From: JABDEZ01 sp965276955
GTDB lineage: Bacteria > Bacteroidota > Bacteroidia > Chitinophagales > Chitinophagaceae
Length of the DNA stretch: 64,000 nucleotides
Direction of reading: 5' to 3'
Assembly (NCBI GenBank): GCA_965276955.1
Contig: CBDIBP010000048.1
Coordinates: 1-64,000 of the forward strand
Shown here: one piece after another, positions 53,430 through 61,653 of the stretch
Position numbering within the stretch: position 1 is the stretch's first letter
How the letters are laid out: each line of letters begins with the position of its first letter
Translations under genes and position numbers: made by a program
The notes under the pieces: model-generated
The model's input: only the letters and a program-made list of their open reading frames with translations
What the model was told of the DNA's origin: nothing
Database searches by the model: none

Positions 53430-53936
53430 ATGACACACATGCACCGTATCTTCTATTCCCTGCGCGCTATCATTTTTTGCATAGCAATGGCGCTATTGTG
53501 TGTGTGTGGCTCATCTTGCAGCCAACCCAAGGCGCTGACGCTGGAGAAGGTGGGCAACGTCCGCCTGATGCCCACCAAGTCGCCACCTTTCCTGGTGAAT
53601 GCCCAGTTCTACAATCCCAATCGCTACCCTATACAATTGAAGCACGCAGACGTTGATGTGTACCTCAACAATAGCCACCTAGGCACCATGATGCTCGATA
53701 CCACGATAGTTGCCCCGGCAAAGTCATCTTTCCAACTACCCGTAGGCCTTCGTGTAGACCTGGCTGGCATACTGCCCAACCTTGCCGAAATATTATTCAA
53801 CCCCACAGTACATATCAAGCTCGAGGGTAGCATAAAGGCTGGCCGAAAAGGTATTTTCATCAACATCCCTATCCACTACGAGGGCGACCAGGCACCAGAT
53901 AAGATCGATGTAAAGCTGATGGATATATTCAAGTAG
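53430..53936 (+). CDS. LEA type 2 family lipoprotein
   Basis: 168 residues (start ATG 53430; ATG 53439 is also possible). Lipoprotein signal (AMALLCVCGSSC, Cys near 30). The mature part is an LEA-2/WHy beta-sandwich: VNAQFYNPNRYPIQLKHADV, DVYLNNSHLGTMMLDTTIVA, AKSSFQLPVGLRVDLAGILP. LEA-2 domain lipoproteins occur widely in Bacteroidota; their role is not known in detail. Convergent with the PagL-like gene 25 bases away. Confidence 0.82.
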   Translation: MTHMHRIFYSLRAIIFCIAMALLCVCGSSCSQPKALTLEKVGNVRLMPTKSPPFLVNAQFYNPNRYPIQLKHADVDVYLNNSHLGTMMLDTTIVAPAKSSFQLPVGLRVDLAGILPNLAEILFNPTVHIKLEGSIKAGRKGIFINIPIHYEGDQAPDKIDVKLMDIFK

Positions 53937-53961
53937 ACGCTGCCCTTTATAGTTCATTTTT

Positions 53962-55086
53962 TTAGAACCCGATACCGATACCACCTTCCACCAGTTCGGC
54001 CTCTGTAGCATGCACTTTCAGCAGTGCCAGCAAAAAGAGCTCTTTCATTACACCATGTTCCTGCTGCACCAGGTAAAAGTGAGTTCCTATTTTTTCGTAG
54101 TAGGGTTGTGGTGGATGCAGGTAGGCATTCTTCAGGTAGTAGCCCAGTTGCAGTATCAGCCCGAACCTACCCATTAAGAACTCGTTGCCTACGAATACAG
54201 CGCTCTTGTAAGAGTTCTGCGCTTCCTGCCCCGGTAGTATCTCATTGTTGCGCAGGAAGGCATATATGGCGGTATGGTAAGAATAGTCGACACCCGCAAA
54301 GAACTTGTTTTTGCCCAACCAGCGTTTGCTCAGGTACACATCGGCCAGGTACACAGGGAAAGCCGGGCCGCCGGGGGCCGCGTAGCCATCTATGGCGAGC
54401 CCCAGTCTACCTTCTATCAGCCAGCGGTTCTTCAGTGGCTTCAGGTCGCGCATGGTATGTTTCGGGTTCATACCATCAGGGAAGTAGCGTACCCCTACAT
54501 GCGCCCCATACATGTTGATACCCAGGTTGGGCTGTGTGAACGAGGCGTTCGACATGTGCGAGAAGTTGGCGCCCAGTTGCACATCCCACTTGGTGTTCAG
54601 GTGGTAGCGCAGGTCGGTAGTAAAGAGGGTAAAGTTGTTGATGTGCGAGCCTATGGCATTGTTCAGTGTATCATACACTGGCGCGCGTTCAAAAAATTTG
54701 GTAGCATAGCCCAGCCCAAAGCCCATGCGCAAGGTCCATTCCAGCCGCCTACCTGTTACCAGCGGTATCTGGAAATTAGGATACACCCCGTAGGCCTTAC
54801 CGTATATGGAGTTAAGCCCATAATCAGTATACATAAGCCCCACCCCCAGCACGGGGAAACGCCTGCGCTGCTGCCACTCCTTGGTGCCGTGCGTTTTGAA
54901 CACTACGTTCAGCTCATAGGCGCTGCTCACCTCTGGTATGGGTAGCCTGAACTTTGGTGTGTGCTTGAACACCTTGCCTACCATCTCATTGTTCTCTATG
55001 CCTATTCCGGTCCACGCGTTCTCTACCTGCGCCTGCGCGGCAATGCAGGTAACCGATAGAATAAATAGAAGGGCCGTAATACGCAT
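53962..55086 (-). CDS. PagL-like lipid A deacylase / acyloxyacyl hydrolase family outer-membrane protein
   Basis: 374 residues from ATG 55084-55086 (signal peptide MRITALLFILSVTCIAAQA). Alternating beta-barrel strands run throughout. The catalytic His-Ser motif of PagL-type enzymes is visible as NFSHMSNASFTQPNLGINMY. The protein is about twice the size of PagL itself, with a C-terminal extension of further strands (VYLSKRWLGKNKFFAGVDYS). PagL removes the 3-O-acyl chain of lipid A in the outer membrane. Bacteroidota members are usually annotated as acyloxyacyl hydrolase; activity here is inferred from the motif only. Confidence 0.82.
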   Translation of the reverse strand: MRITALLFILSVTCIAAQAQVENAWTGIGIENNEMVGKVFKHTPKFRLPIPEVSSAYELNVVFKTHGTKEWQQRRRFPVLGVGLMYTDYGLNSIYGKAYGVYPNFQIPLVTGRRLEWTLRMGFGLGYATKFFERAPVYDTLNNAIGSHINNFTLFTTDLRYHLNTKWDVQLGANFSHMSNASFTQPNLGINMYGAHVGVRYFPDGMNPKHTMRDLKPLKNRWLIEGRLGLAIDGYAAPGGPAFPVYLADVYLSKRWLGKNKFFAGVDYSYHTAIYAFLRNNEILPGQEAQNSYKSAVFVGNEFLMGRFGLILQLGYYLKNAYLHPPQPYYEKIGTHFYLVQQEHGVMKELFLLALLKVHATEAELVEGGIGIGF

Positions 55087-55151
55087 AGCAACAAATATAA
55101 GGGTAAAGTGCATTTGGTGGTAGCCCGAAATAACACCCTTTACAAACCAAT

Positions 55152-55183
55152 AAAAAAAGCCATCCCGTTTTGCGGAATGGCTT
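55152..55183 (-). terminator. Rho-independent terminator of the DUF3276 gene
   Basis: Minus strand: AAGCCATTCCG, loop, CGGGATGGCTT followed by TTTTT; one mismatch in an 11-bp stem. Confidence 0.85.
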
Positions 55184-55205
55184 GGTATCTTAAAGTATTA
55201 GATCG

Positions 55206-55604
55206 TTATATTTTCCAGTCGTCAACGCTGCTGCTGTCTTCAATTGCTACTACAGCTTCAGTAGCTGTTATTGTGGTAGCGCCACCTTCTTCTCCTTCGC
55301 CATCCTGATCATGGTTGAATGCATCGAAATCAAAATCAGGCATCAGGTCGGTCTTCACATAACCAATGGTCTCTGTAAGTGCAGCCAAAAACTTGTTGAA
55401 ATCTTCTTTGTAAAGAAACATTTTATGCCTGTCGTAACCATTGTCGTCAAAGCGCTTCTTACTTTCAGTGATCGTTATGAAGTAGTCATTGCCACGGGTA
55501 GAGCGAACATCGAAAAAATAAGTTCTTCTTTTACCCGCTTTTATACGCTTGCTGTACAAACTTTCATTACGACTGTCTCCAAAGTTTTTGTTTTCGTACG
55601 CCAC
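55206..55604 (-). CDS. DUF3276 family PUR-alpha-like nucleic acid-binding protein
   Basis: 132 residues. The core SLYSKRIKAGKRRTYFFDVR, STRGNDYFITITESKKRFDD and HKMFLYKEDFNKFLAALTET matches the Bacteroidota PUR repeat (DUF3276). The C-terminal 35 residues are acidic and disordered (FDAFNHDQDGEGEEGG). PUR-fold proteins bind single-stranded DNA/RNA. A separate gene with its own terminator. Confidence 0.93.
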   Translation of the reverse strand: MAYENKNFGDSRNESLYSKRIKAGKRRTYFFDVRSTRGNDYFITITESKKRFDDNGYDRHKMFLYKEDFNKFLAALTETIGYVKTDLMPDFDFDAFNHDQDGEGEEGGATTITATEAVVAIEDSSSVDDWKI

Positions 55605-55727
55605 AATTCTTTATTTATTAGTGATCAATTTGATGCAGCAAAAATAATACATCGGTCGAAGTATCCAAATTAATTTACTACAGATCTATATATTATCTGG
55701 CATTTCCCGTAAAAATCGGAGCTATCC

Positions 55728-56666
55728 CTATCGACTTGCTTTAAGATGGGCACATATTTTTTGAGAAAAAAGGGTTGCTCCAACCTTGTTCAGGTGTGTA
55801 CCATTCGAAAAATATCGCCTGTCGTAGCACATAGTATCGGTAGTAAAGTCGCAAAATTCCACATGATGCGCAGCAGCTATGGAGCGCAGGAAAGCTATGT
55901 ATTGTTTATGGTAAAACATAGCATTTGTGAACTGATAATAGTGTGGAGTGAACACCAGCACCACCCGTATATTTTGCCTGCGACAAGTGTCTAAAAATGT
56001 GGTGAACTGCTGCAGCACATCGGTATTTATTTCTGGTCCCAGGTACTTTGTGTCTTTTAAGAAACGCTCGAAAGCTGTCGTATCCCAGGTCTCTGGCTGT
56101 CCATAAAAGCCCTTATAGTTCTTGCTGCTTTCATTGCTGTGCGCCAGCAGGCGGCCAATGCCGCGCGCGGCAAGCCCGGGATAGTTCTGGTACTTTAAGA
56201 AAGGAAAATATCCATAGTGCCATGGCAACCCCATTTTTACCAAAGCTGTATCCAAACCCTTATCTGCCAGGTAGGGCAAGAACTGAGCTTCATCTATCAG
56301 CCGATCAGCACGGCCCAGCTCGTAGTAATCCATACATTGTATTATGAGCTTAGGTGCACTATTATACTTGCGGTACATATTGTATCGCGCCAGCTGCACA
56401 TCAAACATGTAGCCATCTATGCCCAGGTTGTAGCAATTGGTGTGCAGTGCAGTATCTGCCACCGCAGGGTCTACACCCAGATGGGCATGCGAGCTGCCCA
56501 TAATGAGCACCCCGGCATTGATGGTGCCATTGCGCACCCCGTTCCAGTCGTGGTACCAGCTATAGTTGCTTTTGTGCAGCCCGGCATCGGTAGCCAGCGT
56601 GATGATGGACAGCAATGCAGTGATGAACAGCACAAAAGATAATAGGTGTATGGCGAACCTTTTCAT
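55728..56666 (-). CDS. SGNH/GDSL-like hydrolase, partner of the MBOAT O-acyltransferase
   Basis: 312 residues from ATG 56664-56666 (MKRFAIHLLSFVLFITALLS, a signal anchor). Block-I motif VLIMGSSHAHLGVDPAV (Ser in GSSH), QCMDYYELGRADR in the middle, and the final NGTHLNKVGATLFSQKI providing the catalytic His, though the Asp of the usual DxxH is replaced by Gly/Thr. It starts 4 bases after the MBOAT stop. MBOAT plus SGNH pairs (AlgI/AlgX-J, PatA/PatB, DltB/DltD) move acetyl or alanyl groups across the membrane onto an exopolysaccharide or wall polymer. The polymer here is unknown. Confidence 0.82.
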   Translation of the reverse strand: MKRFAIHLLSFVLFITALLSIITLATDAGLHKSNYSWYHDWNGVRNGTINAGVLIMGSSHAHLGVDPAVADTALHTNCYNLGIDGYMFDVQLARYNMYRKYNSAPKLIIQCMDYYELGRADRLIDEAQFLPYLADKGLDTALVKMGLPWHYGYFPFLKYQNYPGLAARGIGRLLAHSNESSKNYKGFYGQPETWDTTAFERFLKDTKYLGPEINTDVLQQFTTFLDTCRRQNIRVVLVFTPHYYQFTNAMFYHKQYIAFLRSIAAAHHVEFCDFTTDTMCYDRRYFSNGTHLNKVGATLFSQKICAHLKASR

Positions 56667-56670
56667 GATG

Positions 56671-58101
56671 CTAAAACTGCAGGTAAATGAATTTTTGTTG
56701 TGTCCCGCCACAAAAGAAAATAAATAGTATCAGTATGGTGTAGATGGCCCACCTTACCGGCATGGCAGGTTTGTGGTGCATCACCAGTGCATGTTGGTGG
56801 TGCCTTCCGCGCCACTCTATAGCCAGCATACAGGGTATCAGCAACAGGGTATAATTAGCGTATGCGGCAAGGTCGTTGTGCAAAGCAGAAACAGAAAAAA
56901 TGCGGCGCAAATACCCCCATGCCTCCTGCACACTACTGGCCCTGAAAAACAATTCGGCAAAGGCTACCATTGCGTAGGTCTTCATCATCAGTGCCACTTC
57001 CCGGGCAGACAGGTCGCTTTCGCCCTTGATTTTCTTTTTTGTCTTTTTCTGCAGCAGGAAAATGCTGAAGTACACACTATGTATGAGTCCAAACACAATG
57101 AACGTCCAGTTAGCACCGTGCCAGAAGCCTATGATGGTGTAGGTGATAAATATAGAAAGCAGCATACCCCATACCCCCGAGTAGCGGAAGGAAATGGTGA
57201 GCGGTGTGTACAGGTATTCTGTTAGCCAGCTGGTGAGGCTCATATGCCACCGGCGCCAGTACTCTGGTATGTTCCGCGCGAAGAATGGGTAAGCAAAGTT
57301 GCGCACCAGGTTGAAACCCATGAGCCGGGCTATGCCAATGGCCATATCAGAATAGCCTGAAAAATCGGCATACAGCTGCACCGGGTATATAAGCATACCT
57401 GCCAGCAGCGACCATGATGATGCAGTGTGATAATTATTGAAAATGGCATCAACCACCCGTGCACAATTATCTGCTACCACCACTTTTTTGAACAGGCCCC
57501 AAAGTATTTGGCGCAGGCCGTCTTTTGCTTCGCCGCTGTTGAAGACCCTGTTTTGCTGCAACTGCACCAGCAGGTTATCTGCCCGCTCTATAGGGCCAGA
57601 GAGCAGTGTGGGGAAGAAACTGGCAAACGCCAGGAATGCGACCACATCAGTTGTTGGTTTTACCTTGCCGTTCTTTATATCCAGCACATAGCCCAGCATC
57701 TGGAAGGTAAAGAAGCTGATGCCCAGTGGCATAATGATATCCAGCGTGTGAAGGCTGCTGTTCATACCGATCTCTGACAGAAGCTCGCTGAATGAGGTAA
57801 TAAAAAAATTGGTGTACTTGAAGTAGCATAATGTGCTTATACCCGCTACCAGCCCTACTGCCAGCCAGGCACGCTTACTGCGTTCATTTTGTGCAGCATA
57901 TATTTTGCCTCCTATGCCGTATATGGCCAGGCCATATACTATAAGCAGCAGCAAGAACTGCCAGCTCCACCAGGCGTAAAACACATAATTAGCCAGCAGC
58001 AATAGCAGGTTCTGCACCTTGTACCCTTTAGCAGCGGCTGCCCAGTAGAGGACAAGCACCACTACTATAAAAACAATAAAGGGCAGTGAAGTGAATAACA
58101 T
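56671..58101 (-). CDS. MBOAT family membrane-bound O-acyltransferase (AlgI/DltB type)
   Basis: 476 residues, about 11-12 transmembrane helices. Signature: MPLGISFFTFQMLGYVLDIK, FFPTLLSGPIERADNLLVQL, FSGYSDMAIGIARLMGFNLV, RRWHMSLTSWLTEYLYTPLT, and the catalytic His in TIIGFWHGANWTFIVFGLIH. It draws an acyl donor from the cytosol and passes it to the periplasmic SGNH partner encoded immediately downstream. Upstream is a small lipoprotein gene 47 bases away, also on the minus strand. Confidence 0.95.
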   Translation of the reverse strand: MLFTSLPFIVFIVVVLVLYWAAAAKGYKVQNLLLLLANYVFYAWWSWQFLLLLIVYGLAIYGIGGKIYAAQNERSKRAWLAVGLVAGISTLCYFKYTNFFITSFSELLSEIGMNSSLHTLDIIMPLGISFFTFQMLGYVLDIKNGKVKPTTDVVAFLAFASFFPTLLSGPIERADNLLVQLQQNRVFNSGEAKDGLRQILWGLFKKVVVADNCARVVDAIFNNYHTASSWSLLAGMLIYPVQLYADFSGYSDMAIGIARLMGFNLVRNFAYPFFARNIPEYWRRWHMSLTSWLTEYLYTPLTISFRYSGVWGMLLSIFITYTIIGFWHGANWTFIVFGLIHSVYFSIFLLQKKTKKKIKGESDLSAREVALMMKTYAMVAFAELFFRASSVQEAWGYLRRIFSVSALHNDLAAYANYTLLLIPCMLAIEWRGRHHQHALVMHHKPAMPVRWAIYTILILFIFFCGGTQQKFIYLQF

Positions 58102-58148
58102 GTGGCCAATGAATGCGTGCCCAATATTACTTTAAAAACACACAACTT

Positions 58149-58313
58149 TTATACCGCTATATAGTGGCCACGCACCCAGTGCCTACCCCCGTAAGGGCCC
58201 ACTTCCCAATGGGCGCGCACCCACCTGCGGTGCACGGGGTGTGCCACCACTACACACGATGCAAAACTTGCTGATATTACTAATGCTAATAATGCTGTTC
58301 TTAAGGTTTTCAT
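58149..58313 (-). CDS. Small putative lipoprotein (54 residues)
   Basis: ATG 58311-58313 to TAA 58149-58151. N terminus MKTLRTALLALVISASFASC is a lipoprotein signal with Cys at residue 20. The mature 34 residues are rich in His, Arg and Trp with repeated W-V-R-x-H units (HRRWVRAHW, GGRHWVRGHY), recalling W-x-x-GHW repeat lipoproteins. An AAAGGAG-like site lies 13-18 bases upstream and a TTTG further up. It is short but has a sensible signal and composition. Confidence 0.6.
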   Translation of the reverse strand: MKTLRTALLALVISASFASCVVVAHPVHRRWVRAHWEVGPYGGRHWVRGHYIAV

Positions 58314-58424
58314 ATTCGCTGTGTTTCTCCTTTGAGTCTTTTCTTATCTCAAAGTTTAAGAAAGGGTGAACGTGTTTATCCTTATTAGCATTTTATTAAG
58401 AGCATCATAATGTACGGTCAAAAG

Positions 58425-61094
58425 TTACTTGCCGAACAGTCCTTTCAATCCCTTCTTCACAGCGTCCTGCGCTTTTTGTTTAGTGCCGTTCAGTGTGGTG
58501 TCCTTTCCACCGTTCAGCTGGTTCTTTATTTCTTGTGTGGCAGCATTTATAGCCTGTTTCTTTATGGCCGCTATGGTGTCTTTCACTACGTGTTTTACAC
58601 TGTCTACCTTGCTTTTCACCTCGTTGGTTATCTGCTGTTTCACATTGTTCACAGCATCGCCGGCAAGGCTCTTCAGGTTGGTTTGTATCTTAGGTGCGGT
58701 CACGGTACCACCTATGGTTATTGCCAGGTTCACCTTGTCGCCTACATTCACCGCTACGCCCTTGCTTGCTGCCTGGCTCACCAGGTTGTTCACCATGGCA
58801 TTACCAGCACTGCCCAGCATACTGCGCGGTGCAGTAAGGTTGATACCATACTTTATCGTCTGATCGAACCCATGGCTACCTGCCACTTCAAACAAGAGGT
58901 CGCCCGACTTGTATTGGTACGGAGCAATGATAACGCGACCATTCTCAAAGTTGAAAAAGTTTTTCATGTCGTGCAGTGGCAGGCTTTTCAGGTTAGGCAT
59001 GTTCAGCTTATCGGCCAGCTGGTCCGTAAGCGGAAAACCATTCAGCAGTCCGTTAAGAATAAGCAGGTCGCCCTTACCGGTCAAAGTGTTCATCACCGGT
59101 GTCATATCCCCGCCCATTTTGCCCTTCAGGGCCATCTGCGATGATATTTTACCGCTTATATACTTACCTGCAGGCATCATTTTCTGCACAGTAGTAAATG
59201 CGTTGTATGTTTTTTGTATGTCTACGTTCTGCACCTGGTAGGCCATGGTGATATCAGGGCTTTTCTTGTCTGTCTTTGTACTGTATGTGCCATTTATGGT
59301 CATGGTGCCATCAAGGGCATTACCACTTATGTTCTGCATGGTCACCGTCTGGTCTTTCAATAACAAGGTGCCTTTTACCCCGGTCATTACCAGCTTATCG
59401 TAGAGCACTGTGCCTGCTTCTGCTACCAGTGTTATATCCAGATTGTCGGGCACCAGGAATGGGCTAGTAGATGGCGCAGGTTGTGCAGTTGCTGCTGGTG
59501 TGGCAGTGCTGGTAGTACCCATGAATTTGTTCACATCTATCTTATCAGCGCTTACGTGCATGGTGCCGTTGAGTGCCTCTTTATGAAAGTAGTAGCCCAA
59601 CAGATTATTAATGCTGCCATCGGCAGTAAAATTGGTTTGCAGATACTGTGCTTTTACGCCTGTTACCGATACATTCTTGGGGTTGAAGGTGAGCAGCAGG
59701 TTGCTCACGGCTATACCGCCGGGATAGTCTTTAGAGGAGTAGAACATATTGGTAATACCCACCGTGCCTGCAGCATAGAACTTATCGAATTGTTGCTTTT
59801 GTGCTGCGGCTATGGCGCCTTTAGCCGTTACATCGGCGTTTATTATCCCTGTAAGTTTGGTGCCTGCCTCCAGCTTCATGAATTGCTGCACCTGGCCCAG
59901 GTCTATACGGCCTTTCAGCCCGGCATCAATATATGGGTCGCTTATTGGTGTTCTCAGCAGCAAGTGCAGGTCAAAAGGCGCATTGGCCAGCGCCATGTGT
60001 GCTTTTTCTATATTCACTATAGTATGGTCGGGTATACCATCTGCATTATCGGCCTGCATCTTCACCTGTATATCAGTAACCGCAGCGGGCAGGGATGGGT
60101 AGCGGAACATACCATTCTGTATAGCCAGGTTCACCTGGAATGCCGGCATTTGCTTGCTGTTATACGTACCCTTTACAAAACCATTGAGCGCTACAGTGCC
60201 ACTTGTTTGTATATTCTTAAAATCGGCCTGGTAAATACCCGGCACTAAAGACAATATGTCTTTAAAGTTGTTTGATGGTGTGCTGAACTGCACATCAACG
60301 ATCGTATTGGTAGTGTCGGGCAGTTGCACAAAACCTTTGGTATTTAGTTTCAGCCCGTTCAGTTGTATCTTATCTGTGTTGAAGGTGTACTTGCTGGCCT
60401 TACTGTCTACCTGCAGGTCTATATCTATCTGTGTGTTCACTTTAGAGAGGTAGGCTACATTGCCATAGGTGAAGCTAAGCGCATCTATCACTGTGTGTGT
60501 GCTTAGCGTAAAGATGTCGCTGCTCAGGTCTCCGCTGCCTGTGTGGTTTATATTGTCTATTATCACAGCCATTTTGCCCTGGTCATCCTTATACTGTATA
60601 TACCCGTTCTCAATAGAATATTTGCGCAGCTTAAAGGAGAACGATGAAGATGATGATGAGGCAGCAGACTTAGTAGTAGTATCCGGCTTGGTTATGTTCC
60701 AGTTGGCCTGACCTTTATCGTTCACCAATGCATGTATGCGTGGGGTGTTCACGTCCACATTCACTATATCGTACACGCCGTTTATGGCTTTCATTACATC
60801 CACGGTCACCTCTATGTTCTTAGCCGCTATCAGAGTATCATCCTTATAATACCCTTTTCCTTTTATGCTTATATCCAGTATACCTACAGACAGGTTGGGG
60901 AAGTGGTGGAACAACGAGATGCTTACATCCTTAAAATCGGTCACTGCATCCAGTTTGTTGTTCATCTGGGTCTTTACAGCGGTAAATATTTTGTCTTTAA
61001 AAAGTACAGGCACCAATACAGCCGTAAGCAGTAGCAGACCAATGAGTATACCAATTCCTATAAATAGATCTTTCACCAATTTCCCGGGACGCAT
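58425..61094 (-). CDS. AsmA family protein
   Basis: 889 residues, unbroken. One N-terminal transmembrane helix (DLFIGIGILIGLLLLTAVLV), then a long repeating-beta-groove periplasmic region: FKDVSISLFHHFPNLSVGIL at the start, many DxTLxxxxxx-type strands, and a C-terminal AsmA_2-like part (ISSQMALKGKMGGDMTPVMN, LTGKGDLLILNGLLNGFPLT). The last 120 residues form an amphipathic helical tail (VNNVKQQITNEVKSKVDSVK). AsmA-like proteins bridge the periplasm and are implicated in phospholipid transport to the outer membrane. Confidence 0.9.
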   Translation of the reverse strand: MRPGKLVKDLFIGIGILIGLLLLTAVLVPVLFKDKIFTAVKTQMNNKLDAVTDFKDVSISLFHHFPNLSVGILDISIKGKGYYKDDTLIAAKNIEVTVDVMKAINGVYDIVNVDVNTPRIHALVNDKGQANWNITKPDTTTKSAASSSSSSFSFKLRKYSIENGYIQYKDDQGKMAVIIDNINHTGSGDLSSDIFTLSTHTVIDALSFTYGNVAYLSKVNTQIDIDLQVDSKASKYTFNTDKIQLNGLKLNTKGFVQLPDTTNTIVDVQFSTPSNNFKDILSLVPGIYQADFKNIQTSGTVALNGFVKGTYNSKQMPAFQVNLAIQNGMFRYPSLPAAVTDIQVKMQADNADGIPDHTIVNIEKAHMALANAPFDLHLLLRTPISDPYIDAGLKGRIDLGQVQQFMKLEAGTKLTGIINADVTAKGAIAAAQKQQFDKFYAAGTVGITNMFYSSKDYPGGIAVSNLLLTFNPKNVSVTGVKAQYLQTNFTADGSINNLLGYYFHKEALNGTMHVSADKIDVNKFMGTTSTATPAATAQPAPSTSPFLVPDNLDITLVAEAGTVLYDKLVMTGVKGTLLLKDQTVTMQNISGNALDGTMTINGTYSTKTDKKSPDITMAYQVQNVDIQKTYNAFTTVQKMMPAGKYISGKISSQMALKGKMGGDMTPVMNTLTGKGDLLILNGLLNGFPLTDQLADKLNMPNLKSLPLHDMKNFFNFENGRVIIAPYQYKSGDLLFEVAGSHGFDQTIKYGINLTAPRSMLGSAGNAMVNNLVSQAASKGVAVNVGDKVNLAITIGGTVTAPKIQTNLKSLAGDAVNNVKQQITNEVKSKVDSVKHVVKDTIAAIKKQAINAATQEIKNQLNGGKDTTLNGTKQKAQDAVKKGLKGLFGK

Positions 61095-61227
61095 AAGTAA
61101 TTATTTGCCGCAAAAATAATATTATAATTGCAAGCGATGGATAAAATGTAGATAGTTATTGTGTTAAGTAAGCATGAATAGTATCCTGGGGAAGGGATAA
61201 GAACGCTATGCCAGACCACTACTGAGA

Positions 61228-61635
61228 TTATGCTGTGGTCTCAACAGCTATTTCACAAAGCATTTTGCAGATGGCGATATACTCATTCCACTTTGTGGGT
61301 TTGGTCACGTAGGCACGTGCGCCCAGTTCTATGCACATAGACCTTTCTATGTCATTTACAGAGGTAGAAAATATAATAACAGGGATGTGCTTGTAATGTT
61401 CGTCACTTTTTATTGCCCTCAGTGTTTCTGTACCGCCCAGGCGGGGCATGTTCAGGTCCAGCACTACCAGGCCTACGGCATCGGGTCGCAAGTTATATAG
61501 CGTTTCCAACAGAAGGATGCCATCTTCTGCAAAACCTAAATTATCTGCATCGCCCAGTTCCTTAAAACCTTCCAGCATCATGTACCGATCTTCAAGATCG
61601 TCATCAGCTACCAATATGTATCTGTGCCTGGTCAT
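61228..61635 (-). CDS. Single-domain response regulator (receiver)
   Basis: 135 residues, receiver only, no output domain. Acidic pocket ILVADDDLEDRYMM, phospho-acceptor Asp in GLVVLDLNMPRLGGTETLRA, Thr/Ser switch in VIIFSTSVND, and the Lys in GARAYVTKPTKWNEY. The DDDLED start and P-T-K-W end are typical of the Rcp1/CheY-like receivers that accompany phytochrome or PAS kinases. It lies 18 bases downstream of the histidine kinase, so it is its likely target. Confidence 0.95.
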   Translation of the reverse strand: MTRHRYILVADDDLEDRYMMLEGFKELGDADNLGFAEDGILLLETLYNLRPDAVGLVVLDLNMPRLGGTETLRAIKSDEHYKHIPVIIFSTSVNDIERSMCIELGARAYVTKPTKWNEYIAICKMLCEIAVETTA

Positions 61636-61653
61636 TGCTGTAAAAGTATAATT

